From the NCBI GenBank assembly GCA_003249955.1, contig QKHS01000059.1, forward strand, positions 1-62,113: DNA of 62,113 nt. Reading direction: 5' to 3'. This document shows, in pieces, positions 34,929-42,539 of the stretch (within the stretch, counting starts at the first letter, position 1; every line of letters starts with the position of its first letter). A program made the translations under genes and the position numbers. Below the pieces are notes generated by a model, which was given only the letters and a program-made list of their open reading frames with translations, made no database searches and was not told where the DNA came from. Source of the DNA: Bacteroidales bacterium. Lineage in GTDB: Bacteria > Bacteroidota > Bacteroidia > Bacteroidales > ML635J-15.

Positions 34929-36470
34929 ATGATAAAAGAAACAGATTTTATTTTCTCGCCCGAACAGTTATTCAATAGAGATTATGTTTTAAAAGCTATT
35001 TCTGACAAATCAGGTGTTCCTGTTAAGGACATAAAGGATTTCAGAATATTACGCAAATCCATAGATGCCAGAAAAGCTGTAAAATTTAATGTAAGACTGC
35101 AATTTATAACCCGGGATGACAAATTTCCTTCTTTAACCGGAAATTTTGAATTCAGAAATGTATCAGGAGCAAACCCCGTTATTATTGTCGGAGCCGGACC
35201 TGCAGGATATTTTGCAGCTCTGGAATGCCTGATGCGTGGTATGAAGCCTGTAGTTCTGGAAAGGGGTAAATCTGTTGAAGACAGAAAACATGACATCGCA
35301 AAACTAAACAGAGAGCACTTACTAAATCCAGAGTCAAATTATGCTTTCGGAGAAGGCGGGGCAGGAACATATTCTGACGGCAAATTATACACTCGCAGTA
35401 AAAAAAGAGGAGATATAACAGAAATTCTTCAGATTCTTCACTTTTTTGGAGCCGGCGAAGAAATCCTTATCGATTCACACCCCCACATAGGAACAGACAA
35501 ATTGCCCGGAATAATGAAGAACATCCGGGAAAAAATTATGGAATGCGGAGGAGAAGTTTACTTCAACACCAAAGTAATAAATCTTATTACAGAAAATAAC
35601 GAAGTAAAAGGAGTTATAACCGAAGATGGTAAAGAATTCGCTGCAAAAAACATTATTTTAGCCACCGGACATTCCGCAAGAGACGTTTACTATTTTCTGG
35701 ATGCACTCAAAGTCCGGCTCGAAGAAAAAGGTTTTGCAATGGGTATAAGAGTAGAGCACCCTCAGGCACAAATTGACAGTATTCAGTACAAAAGAAAAGA
35801 ACGTGGAGAATATTTACCTGCCGCATCATATAATCTGGTAAAACAAATAGACGGACGCGGAGTTTACTCTTTCTGCATGTGTCCGGGAGGCACTATCGTA
35901 AGTTCTTCAACAGAAAAGAACCAGATTGTTGTAAACGGGATGTCAAATTCAAGACGTAATTCTCCTTATGCAAATTCGGGAATTGTTGTTGAACTAAGAC
36001 CTGAAGATTATTATATGTACTCCGGAAATAAAACTTTTGCAGGACTTGAATTCCAGAAGCAACTCGAAAGAATGGCTTTTCAGAACAGTGCATCAGGACT
36101 GAGAGCTCCGGCACAGCGTCTTGAAGACTTTGTAAAAGGACGCATTTCTGCAAATTTACCGGATTCATCATATTATCCAGGACTAATAAACAGTCCTGTA
36201 CATTTTTGGCTGCCGGACAGTATCGGGCTAAGACTACGGGCAGCATTTAAAGAGTTCAACAAACAAATGAGCGGATTTTTAACCAATGAAGCTGTTGTTG
36301 TCGGGGTTGAGTCCAGAACCAGCAGCCCGGTAAAAATTATCAGAGATTTTGAATCTTTTCAGAGTCCTGGATTAAAAGGCCTTTATCCGTGCGGTGAAGG
36401 AGCTGGTTATGCCGGAGGAATAGTTTCTTCAGCATTGGACGGAATGCAGGCGGTAAAAAGAATTCAATAA
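34929..36470 (+). CDS. FAD-dependent oxidoreductase (COG2509 type)
   Basis: A 513-aa flavoprotein. After an N-terminal ~80-residue domain comes the Rossmann motif VGAGPAGYFAA (Gly88, Gly90, Gly93), then ERGKSVEDRKHDI, the conserved FGEGGAGTYSDGKLYTR, a second nucleotide contact NIILATGHSARDVY and a C-terminal FAD motif PCGEGAGYAGGIVSSALDG. This order is that of the uncharacterised FAD-dependent dehydrogenases of COG2509, whose substrate is unknown. The gene starts 4 nt after the porT-like gene, so they are probably co-transcribed, although a functional tie is not evident. Confidence 0.88.
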   Translation: MIKETDFIFSPEQLFNRDYVLKAISDKSGVPVKDIKDFRILRKSIDARKAVKFNVRLQFITRDDKFPSLTGNFEFRNVSGANPVIIVGAGPAGYFAALECLMRGMKPVVLERGKSVEDRKHDIAKLNREHLLNPESNYAFGEGGAGTYSDGKLYTRSKKRGDITEILQILHFFGAGEEILIDSHPHIGTDKLPGIMKNIREKIMECGGEVYFNTKVINLITENNEVKGVITEDGKEFAAKNIILATGHSARDVYYFLDALKVRLEEKGFAMGIRVEHPQAQIDSIQYKRKERGEYLPAASYNLVKQIDGRGVYSFCMCPGGTIVSSSTEKNQIVVNGMSNSRRNSPYANSGIVVELRPEDYYMYSGNKTFAGLEFQKQLERMAFQNSASGLRAPAQRLEDFVKGRISANLPDSSYYPGLINSPVHFWLPDSIGLRLRAAFKEFNKQMSGFLTNEAVVVGVESRTSSPVKIIRDFESFQSPGLKGLYPCGEGAGYAGGIVSSALDGMQAVKRIQ

Positions 36471-36538
36471 TCCGTAAAATTTAAATCAGATTATCTGCAC
36501 GGAAGTGTTTAAGGTAAAAAACTCCTGATACATTATCA

Positions 36539-37159
36539 TCAGATAAGACTATTCCATATTTCAAGCTTCTCAAGATTATTGTCTTTCAGCCATATGGTTT
36601 GTATCCCCAGTTTTTCGGCAGTAATAATATTATCACGGTTATCATCAATAAATAAAGTTTCGGCAGGAACAAGTTCTGATTTTAAAAGTACAAACTTAAA
36701 TATCTCCGGGTCAGGTTTCTTCATTCCAACCTCATGAGAGAAATAGGCTTTCTCCAACAAGGCTTCCAACCCGTTTATCCCGAATTGACCAACAAGAATT
36801 TCGGTATAATAATCGTAATGTATTTTATTGGTATTACTAAGCAAAAATGTACGATATTTCGGTTTCAGTTTCTGCAACAACTCCAGTCTCTCTTTCGGAT
36901 AATCCATTATAAGAGCATTCCAGCAATGTCTTATAACCTCATCAGGCAAATCCGAACCGGTTATATTACGGAATTCGGCAAAAAATCCTTCAGGACTTAT
37001 GCTTCCGGTTTCAAGCCTGTCAAAAATCTCTGATTGTGCAGCAAGTGTGTACAATTCTCCGAAATTATTCAGACCATATTTCCCGAACTCTGTCTCACTA
37101 AGTTTTGTATCAATATTTAATATCACATTTCCGAGATCGAAAATTATATTTTTTATCAT
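36539..37159 (-). CDS. HAD-family hydrolase (subfamily IA)
   Basis: A 206-aa cytoplasmic phosphatase-like protein. Motif I is IIFDLGNVILNID, in which the second Asp of the usual DxD is replaced by Asn (DLGN), typical of the YihX/epoxide-hydrolase-like branch. Motif II is FLLSNTNKIH, motif III the Lys of EVGMKKPDP, and motif IV LFIDDNRDNI. The substrate is probably a small sugar phosphate or similar metabolite. It lies 4 nt downstream of the 37164-38345 gene in the same direction and probably shares its transcript. Confidence 0.88.
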   Translation of the reverse strand: MIKNIIFDLGNVILNIDTKLSETEFGKYGLNNFGELYTLAAQSEIFDRLETGSISPEGFFAEFRNITGSDLPDEVIRHCWNALIMDYPKERLELLQKLKPKYRTFLLSNTNKIHYDYYTEILVGQFGINGLEALLEKAYFSHEVGMKKPDPEIFKFVLLKSELVPAETLFIDDNRDNIITAEKLGIQTIWLKDNNLEKLEIWNSLI

Positions 37160-37163
37160 TAAT

Positions 37164-38345
37164 CTATCTTTTAAAAATCAGGTACTGAAAATTATTTACG
37201 GAGAAATCATACAAAGGACTGTGTTTCTTTGTCAGATTAACATAATAAAGCCTGTTTTCTTCTGTTATCTTTTTAAGAATTTTATAAACTTTTATCGGCA
37301 GTATTTCCCTCAGACTTACATTATAACTTAAGTTCCCCCAGTAATAATATAACTTATTGTAATCACCATAATAATCGTTAAAATATAAAATAGCAATTGA
37401 GCACACACTATCTTTTAACGGAGATCTTTCGTAAGTATTTAACTTAGCCGTAAACGATTCTACCCCCGAACTTTCATCCATAATTAAAAACCTGCTCAGA
37501 CCTATATGTGCAAGTCCGAATTGTCCGTAATAATTTACATCAGGATGTTTCTTTATAGTATTAAGAGCACTTCTGTAAATATAATTTTCTCTTTTGGTTT
37601 GAGCAATACTGTCTTTACCTCTGTTATAATCATACAAATCAAAGCTGAGTGAACTTCTCATTTTATCTATCAACTCCTTATAAACCCAATATCTTTCTTT
37701 CAAAAGCAATTTGTATTTTTCAGAATTCTGATTTAAGTCTAAATAAATATCTCCAAAACTTTTCTGAATGACCTCATAACTTTCATTATTTGCAATTTCA
37801 TCAAATTCATCCAGCATTAATTTTAAATCTTCCGGCATAATGGTATCCCTGAACTGCAAATCTGCCGCATATCTGAAAACACCCTGTACGGAATAATTAT
37901 CAAGGTCTATTCCTTCAACTTCGAATTTGTCATTTTCAGGCAATTCGTCGTAAAAGTCTTTCAGAAAACGATAATGGTACTCATCGAACTGGCCGGACTC
38001 AGAAACCAGTTTTAAACTTTCGTAATCACCGGTTTCGAGATAATGTTGAATAACTAATCCATAAGCATAGCCTGCTTCAAATAAAATCAGTCGTACATTT
38101 GCATTGTGGTACAGATTACGGAATGTTTTGAGAAATATCCTTGAGTTTTCTTCCCTGTAATGATATTCTCCGGTAACAAACAAACGATATCTGGAGTAGT
38201 CTGTCTTCGGCATTATTCCTTCATCCTCAGAATAAATAAAAGTATTATCCTTCAGATAAGACAAATAACCGTCTGTATCCTGCGAAAAAACACTCTTCAC
38301 GGAAAAAACAAACAAAACAAAAAATATCGTTTTTACCAATTTCAT
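37164..38345 (-). CDS. Secreted EreA/ChaN-like (TIKI superfamily) protein
   Basis: A 393-aa protein with a signal peptide (cleavage near VFSQ). LFVTGEYHYREENSRIF, LILFEAGYAYG, YLETGDY, VEGIDLD and YYGQFGLAHIG form the pattern shared by erythromycin-esterase-like and ChaN/TraB hydrolase-fold proteins, in which Glu/His pairs bind a metal or act as base. The exact family and substrate cannot be assigned. Being exported, it should act in the periplasm or outside. The downstream HAD gene is 4 nt away. Nothing suggests drug resistance specifically, since most members of this superfamily are of unknown function. Confidence 0.55.
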   Translation of the reverse strand: MKLVKTIFFVLFVFSVKSVFSQDTDGYLSYLKDNTFIYSEDEGIMPKTDYSRYRLFVTGEYHYREENSRIFLKTFRNLYHNANVRLILFEAGYAYGLVIQHYLETGDYESLKLVSESGQFDEYHYRFLKDFYDELPENDKFEVEGIDLDNYSVQGVFRYAADLQFRDTIMPEDLKLMLDEFDEIANNESYEVIQKSFGDIYLDLNQNSEKYKLLLKERYWVYKELIDKMRSSLSFDLYDYNRGKDSIAQTKRENYIYRSALNTIKKHPDVNYYGQFGLAHIGLSRFLIMDESSGVESFTAKLNTYERSPLKDSVCSIAILYFNDYYGDYNKLYYYWGNLSYNVSLREILPIKVYKILKKITEENRLYYVNLTKKHSPLYDFSVNNFQYLIFKR

Positions 38346-38497
38346 AAGAAAGTGTAAAATTATTAAAAGCGAATGAATACAAAACGATTCTTCAGCAAAA
38401 ATGTTTTATTTATTCCTGATTATTATTTACATCCCTGCACATATATGCATAAACATGTGGGAAAATCTGTGGCGCTGAATGAAAAAAAATTTTTTTA

Positions 38498-38529
38498 CTT
38501 GCATTATAAATCCAAAAGTTATACATTTG
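38498..38529 (+). promoter_or_regulatory. Promoter of tRNA-Lys
   Basis: CTTG (38498-38501, three of four bases of TTTG), a 20-nt spacer and TACATTTG (38522-38529) fit the Bacteroidota consensus. Transcription would begin around 38536, 25 nt before the mature tRNA. Confidence 0.7.
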
Positions 38530-38560
38530 CAGCCTCAAAAAAGTTCAGTAAAAATATTGA

Positions 38561-38633
38561 CGGTTCGTAGCTCAGTTGGTAGAGCACATGACTCTTAATC
38601 ATGGGGTCGAGGGTTCGAACCCCTCCGAACCGG
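38561..38633 (+). tRNA. tRNA-Lys (anticodon CUU)
   Basis: 73 nt that fold into a complete cloverleaf: acceptor CGGTTCG with CGAACCG; D arm GCTC/GAGC with loop AGTTGGTA; anticodon stem CATGA/TCATG with loop CTCTTAA, anticodon CTT at 38594-38596; T arm GAGGG-TTCGAAC-CCCTC; discriminator G at 38633. The CCA end is not encoded. A promoter lies upstream and a terminator directly downstream, so it is a single-gene transcript. Its 3' half recurs in degenerate form at 39192-39255. Confidence 0.97.
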
Positions 38634-38645
38634 CAAACAAAAATC

Positions 38646-38680
38646 AAAGCTTATATGTAATTCTATTATAAGCTTTTTTT
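38646..38680 (+). terminator. Intrinsic terminator of tRNA-Lys
   Basis: AAAGCTTATA (38646-38655) pairs perfectly with TATAAGCTTT (38667-38676) and is followed by a continuous T-run to 38680. A second, loop-diverged copy of this terminator lies at 39268-39301. Confidence 0.9.
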
Positions 38681-38715
38681 GTGCCGGTAAGAGAAATAAC
38701 TGCAAACACAAATAT

Positions 38716-39119
38716 GGATCAAGCAATATTTCTGGGGGATTACACAAATCCAAGAATAAAAATATTTCATTTAAAAAATAAACACTAAAATGTTTCTTAT
38801 TTGTCTTTTTCTTTTGTTATTGCCACAAAAGAAACAAAAAGGCTAGGGAAAACAAAGCTTCATCCCGCCTCAATCAAAACAACAGAATTGTATGGCAACC
38901 GGGCCTAAAACAAAGTTCCATCTCTCATTCCCCTTGAAACTTTGTTTTAGTAAATGACATAATAATGTCAGCTTGCCTCAATTCTAGTTGTTTTGATTTT
39001 CACTTCCGGAGCTGGCCCGCCGTTTTCCCATGGCCTGCCCGCGTCGCTTTTCTGAATATTCTTCGCTATGCTTTTTTATTTAACGCACAAAGCTCCCCCC
39101 CAGAAATATTGCTTGATCC
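38716..39119. mobile_element. MITE-like element with 23-bp perfect terminal inverted repeats
   Basis: The left end (38716-38738, beginning GGATCAAGCAATATTTCTGG) is repeated exactly in reverse complement at 39097-39119. CAAATAT occurs immediately left (38709-38715) and again at 39121-39127, one base beyond the right end, consistent with a 7-bp target duplication. Inside are nested inverted repeats: a 9-bp pair at 38808-38816/38826-38834, a ~19-bp pair at 38872-38890/38979-38998 and a perfect 13-bp pair at 38905-38917/38938-38950. There is no credible reading frame; one of 65 codons (38965-39162) overruns the right end. It should need a transposase in trans, or be a structured-RNA repeat. Confidence 0.65.
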
Positions 39120-39191
39120 TCAAATATCTCACATAAATAATTTTATATCCTTAAAACCATAATCTGATTTTGCTACGAACTAATTTTTTAC

Positions 39192-39255
39192 CAGTTGTTG
39201 GTAGTGCATCCCGACTTTGTCGGGAGGGTCGGGGGAGCGAACCCCTCCGAACCGG
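39192..39255 (+). pseudogene. Degenerate tRNA copy (3' two thirds of a tRNA-Lys-like gene)
   Basis: From AGTTG onward this aligns with tRNA-Lys: GTAG-GCA, a 5+7+5 anticodon arm (TCCCG-ACTTTGT-CGGGA) in the same register, GGGTC, then an identical stretch of about 40 nt running from the T-arm 3' side through the acceptor 3' strand into the downstream spacer. There is no matching 5' acceptor strand, the T loop reads AGCGAAC instead of TTCGAAC, and the base before the putative anticodon is C instead of the universal U, so it cannot be functional. It is either the relic of a tandem tRNA duplication or the far attachment-site copy left by an integration into the tRNA gene. Confidence 0.7.
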
Positions 39256-39267
39256 CAAACAAAAATC

Positions 39268-39301
39268 AAAGCTTATATGAAATTTCACATAAGCTTTTTT
39301 T
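39268..39301 (+). terminator. Second copy of the tRNA-Lys terminator
   Basis: AAAGCTTAT (39268-39276) pairs with ATAAGCTTT (39289-39297) and a T-run follows. Its flanks (GCAAACAAAAATC before, TTTTTGTGCCGGTAA after) equal those of 38646-38680, but the loop has changed while the stem stayed paired. Confidence 0.75.
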
Positions 39302-39348
39302 GTGCCGGTAAATGAAACACTGAAAACACATATACATATCAGACTTAA

Positions 39349-39921
39349 TTAATTATGTTTAAAACAACCTTCAATGCAATACACGCTTAACTTTTCAACA
39401 GAATCATCTGCTTCACAATTCTTCCTCATATCACAATTACCGCACAATTCTACAACGGAATCCACATCCAGAGTGCCAAGTTTCTCATGCAAAGAATAAA
39501 GATATTTCAGATACTTACCTTCGGCAATACGATGGTGATTATCTTTATTTCCCAGTCCGCGCCACTCATATAATCTTTTATCCCCTTTCGAAGAATTACA
39601 CGACTTGCAAACCCTTACAACATTATCGGGAATATCCTCTCCGCCTCTGCTTCGCGGCAGTATGTGCTCGGTTGTAAGTTTACCTTCGGCACCACAATAA
39701 ATACATTTATCATGATTTTCGTGTTCGCGTAACCACTCCCTTACTGATGTTGACCAATGTATTTCCCCGCTTTTAAGCTTTTTCCAGTTCGACATTATCA
39801 TTGCATAATTATCCTTACCGAATCCGGCAGAATTTGAAATAATCTTTGCATACTGGTAAAATATAACATCCTTTACCGATCTGATTGCTTTAGGTGGCAT
39901 AACTAAAAATTTTTCAGACAC
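39349..39921 (-). CDS. HNH endonuclease with extra C-terminal cysteine cluster
   Basis: A 190-aa protein. The central HNH domain is complete: zinc ligands C73-x2-C76 and C105-x2-C108, catalytic His in TTEHILPRSRGGED (Glu85/His86) and NVVRVCKSCNSSKGD. The N-terminal ~65 residues are helical. Unusually, the C-terminus carries a second cluster, C160-x2-C163-x5-C169 and C182-x3-C186, which could bind another metal or an Fe-S centre. It is directed toward the tRNA relic and stands alone, in a spot that looks like a mobile-DNA hot spot. It could be a homing-type or defence nuclease, or a domesticated one; nothing decides between these. Confidence 0.85.
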   Translation of the reverse strand: MSEKFLVMPPKAIRSVKDVIFYQYAKIISNSAGFGKDNYAMIMSNWKKLKSGEIHWSTSVREWLREHENHDKCIYCGAEGKLTTEHILPRSRGGEDIPDNVVRVCKSCNSSKGDKRLYEWRGLGNKDNHHRIAEGKYLKYLYSLHEKLGTLDVDSVVELCGNCDMRKNCEADDSVEKLSVYCIEGCFKHN

Positions 39922-40283
39922 TAAAATACCTATAAAATTAACATAAAATAAAAAAACGTAAATATTTAGTCATTATCTGTGCTTCTCTTATTGTTGTCAT
40001 CTCCTTTGAGCAAAACATCGAATATTACAACATTTTATCATCAGTTCCTTTTCTTCAAATAATAAGGTTTAATAAGGTATAAAAACCTTATTTTCTTCTG
40101 TTAAACCTTAATAGCAAAGGAATTAACACTACAAGTTCAACCTTATTACATTATTAAACTATCGTTTTCTAAAACCATCTGAATAATTACAAAAAAATGT
40201 AAAATAAAGATTAACGGCACATGGATTTTTGATTAATCCTGTCATCAATGCACAAAAGATTATTAACTCAAAAATTTAAAACA
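39922..40283. other. Intergenic region with repeated AAGGTTT/AAACCTT boxes
   Basis: 362 nt of AT-rich DNA upstream of the plug-protein pair. AATAAGGTTT (40061-40070) pairs with AAACCTTATT (40083-40092), and further copies of the box lie at 40073-40080, 40102-40111 and near 40141. These could be binding sites for a regulator or part of a structured leader. No reading frame or RNA gene seen. Confidence 0.55.
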
Positions 40284-41002
40284 ATGAGAAAACGAATTTT
40301 AATCGCAGTTTTGATGGGAGTTCAGGCTGCATTTTTGCTCAGAACGGAGCAATTTTCGGAAAAGTGTTTGACTCAAACGGCGAACCGCTTTATTCAGCAA
40401 ACATAAGTATCGTTGACGGCCCTACTACTACGGGAGCAACGAGTGATTTTGACGGAGAATTTAAAATCAAGCCTCTGAATTCCGGGACATACACTATAGA
40501 TATTTCTTTTGTTGGCTACACTACTGCAAAAATTACTGAGGTTCTGGTTGTAAATGATAAAATTACATTCCTGAATGACATCGTTCTTGAAGCAGCACCA
40601 TTTCTACTCGAAGGAGATTACACTGTAACTGGTTGGCAGAAACCAATTATAGATCCTTACGGACCAACAATTGTCACTTTTGATAAAGACTTATTGATTA
40701 AATCTCCTGTCACAAAGAACCCTGTCATGTTGGCAATATCTTATACAAGCGACATACAGGAATCTAACAATCAGATGATTGTGAGAGGTTCCCGCCCGGG
40801 AAGTAGCTCTGTGTATGTAGATGGGATGAAAGTTTCAGACGAAACTACAAGTTTACCATCAATGAGCATTGGGTCTGTGGAGATTTACACCGGTGGCATT
40901 CCGGCAAAATACGGCGACGTTACAGGTGGAGTTGTTATGATGACAATGAAAGGGTACTTCGACATATTAAATGAGAGAAGAGCTTCTGAGAGCAGACAAT
41001 GA
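40284..41002 (+). pseudogene. CarboxypepD_reg/TonB-plug protein, frameshifted in the signal peptide
   Basis: The ATG at 40284 begins a signal peptide (MRKRILIAVLMGV) like that of the intact copy at 41171, but one base is missing close to 40321-40323, and the frame then ends at TAA. The correct frame resumes at IFAQNGAIFGKVFDSNGEPLYSANIS and stays open to 41002. It covers a carboxypeptidase-regulatory-like domain and a TonB-receptor plug (MIVRGSRPGSSSVYVDGMKV, EIYTGGIPAKYGDVTGGV), with no barrel. An internal GTG at 40364 could make a 212-aa protein, but it would lack the export signal. A sequencing error in this single base cannot be excluded. Confidence 0.75.
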
Positions 41003-41027
41003 AAACCGCATTCGTAATATCCTGAAA

Positions 41028-41056
41028 AAGAGCGGCTGACAAAGCCGCTCTTTTTT
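41028..41056 (+). terminator. Intrinsic terminator between the two plug-protein copies
   Basis: AAGAGCGGCT (41028-41037) pairs perfectly with AGCCGCTCTT (41043-41052) around a 5-nt loop, with T residues to 41056. Confidence 0.93.
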
Positions 41057-41170
41057 ATTTCTATAAACGGGATAAAAAAAATTTAAAAATAAAATAAAAA
41101 TCACGTGGAATTCATAAAGCTTCCGGCATCAAGGCATAAAACAAAGATTATAAACTTAAAAAACAAAATT

Positions 41171-41890
41171 ATGAAATCAACAATTTTAATAGCAGTTTTG
41201 ATGGGAGTATCAATCTGCATGAGCGCACAGGGCGGAGCAATACACGGCAAAGTGTTTGACGAAACCGGACAACCGATATATTCAGCAAACATAAGCATAG
41301 TAGATGGTCCTACAACAACAGGAACCACCAGCGATTTTGACGGACAATTCAAAATCAAACCTTTAAGCGCAGGAACATACACTGTAGAAGTTTCATACCT
41401 TGGCTATCAAACTTCAAAAATTGTAGGAGTTCTGGTTTATAACAATAAAATCACTTTTCTGGAAGACATTACAATGACCCTGGCAGCTTATGTGCTCGAA
41501 GGAGATTATGACGTTATAGATTACAAGGTAAAACTGGTTGACCCGGATGAACCACAAAAAATGACCATTTCAAACGAGTTGATAATAAAAACACCGGGGG
41601 CAAAGAACCCTGCAATGTTGGCCCGTACTTACCAAAGCGATGTCCAGGTTGTCAATAACCAGATGGTAGTAAGAGGTTCACGTCCGGGAAGCAGCTCGGT
41701 ATATATTGATGGTATGAAAGTTTCTGATGAAATGTCAACTTTACCGTCACTCGGCATCGGATCTATGGAAATCTACACCGGGGGCATTCCGGCAAAATAC
41801 GGCGACGTTACAGGTGGAGTAATTATAATGTCCACAAAAAGTTATTTCGATATTCTGAGTGAAAGGAATGCTCAGGAAAGCCGGAGGTAA
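41171..41890 (+). CDS. Barrel-less CarboxypepD_reg / TonB-receptor plug protein
   Basis: 239 aa from the ATG at 41171, which gives a signal peptide ending near CMSAQ. Residues ~22-105 are a carboxypeptidase regulatory-like domain (IHGKVFDETGQPIYSANISI, TSDFDGQFKIKPLSAGTYTVEVSYLGYQ). Residues ~125-225 are a TonB-dependent receptor plug (VVRGSRPGSSSVYIDGMKV, EIYTGGIPAKYGDVTGGVI). In SusC-type receptors these domains precede a ~700-aa beta barrel; here the protein ends right after the plug. It may be a periplasmic modulator of another receptor, a decoy, or a sensor in signalling. It is a paralogue of the broken copy upstream and lies just before a sigma/anti-sigma pair. Confidence 0.88.
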   Translation: MKSTILIAVLMGVSICMSAQGGAIHGKVFDETGQPIYSANISIVDGPTTTGTTSDFDGQFKIKPLSAGTYTVEVSYLGYQTSKIVGVLVYNNKITFLEDITMTLAAYVLEGDYDVIDYKVKLVDPDEPQKMTISNELIIKTPGAKNPAMLARTYQSDVQVVNNQMVVRGSRPGSSSVYIDGMKVSDEMSTLPSLGIGSMEIYTGGIPAKYGDVTGGVIIMSTKSYFDILSERNAQESRR

Positions 41891-41952
41891 TTTGATTTCT
41901 GCATAAAGACAACCTGAGACAAACGATAAAGCTGTTTAACAATAATCCCTGA

Positions 41953-41984
41953 TTTGCCCGGAATATTAAAAACTATTATCTTTA
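41953..41984 (+). promoter_or_regulatory. Promoter of the sigma/anti-sigma operon
   Basis: TTTG (41953-41956), a 20-nt spacer and TATCTTTA (41977-41984; seven of eight to TAnnTTTG counting fixed and free positions). The start site should be near 41990, leaving a leader of only about 12 nt. Confidence 0.6.
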
Positions 41985-42002
41985 AACCGTAAAAAACAAG
42001 AG

Positions 42003-42539
42003 ATGAAAGACCTGACTGACATAGAAATTGTAAAAATTTTCAGCAGCCGCAGAAATCAGGCCATCGAAGAAATTTACAACAGGTATTCATCTCTTGTTTA
42101 CGGTGTGTGTTTAAAGTATCTGGGATCACGTGATGAAAGTCTTGATGCTGTTGTGGAAGTTTTCGGAATAATCACCGAAAAGATTCCGGCTTTTGAGATA
42201 TCAAACTTCAGCTCATGGTTATACTCTGTAGCAAAGAATCATTGTCTTATGAAACTCAGAAAAGATAAGAGGACAAACGAGGCTATGAAAAACTATTTTG
42301 CAGAATCAGAAGCTATACCGGAAGACAACGATGACGAACAAATTGTTATGAACGAAAAACTGGAAGACGCCATTTGCCTTCTTTCACAAGAGCAAAAAGT
42401 GTGTGTCGAACTTTTTTACTATCAGCATAAATCATATTCCGAGATTTCGGAATTAACAGGCTTTACAATTAAATCTGTAAAATCATATCTTCAAAACGGA
42501 AAAATAAAATTAAAAAAGATACTGGAGGAACAATCATGA
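42003..42539 (+). CDS. ECF-type RNA polymerase sigma factor
   Basis: A 178-aa sigma-70 family factor with region 2 (AIEEIYNRYSSLVYGVCLKYL .. SSWLYSVAKNHCLMKLRK) and region 4 (SQEQKVCVELFYYQHKSYSEISELTGFTIKSVKSYLQNGKIKL, quoted in part). It directs RNA polymerase to a specific gene set after release from its membrane anti-sigma, encoded next with a 4-nt ATGA overlap. The closeness to TonB-plug proteins recalls FecI/FecR-type control, but no full receptor is present, so the inducing signal is unknown. Confidence 0.93.
   Translation: MKDLTDIEIVKIFSSRRNQAIEEIYNRYSSLVYGVCLKYLGSRDESLDAVVEVFGIITEKIPAFEISNFSSWLYSVAKNHCLMKLRKDKRTNEAMKNYFAESEAIPEDNDDEQIVMNEKLEDAICLLSQEQKVCVELFYYQHKSYSEISELTGFTIKSVKSYLQNGKIKLKKILEEQS

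Noticed and set aside
37164-38345. Erythromycin resistance esterase
   Set aside because: Only the broad EreA/ChaN-like fold pattern is visible; most members are not resistance enzymes and there is no mobile resistance context.
38373-38570. 65-codon frame upstream of tRNA-Lys
   Set aside because: It runs through the tRNA promoter and into the tRNA gene, so it is a chance frame.
38965-39162. 65-codon frame in the inverted-repeat element
   Set aside because: It crosses the internal repeats and the right end of the element and has no domain resemblance; it is not a transposase.
39222-39255. A second functional tRNA gene
   Set aside because: The 5' acceptor strand is missing, the T loop is AGCGAAC and the base before the anticodon is C, so no working cloverleaf can form.
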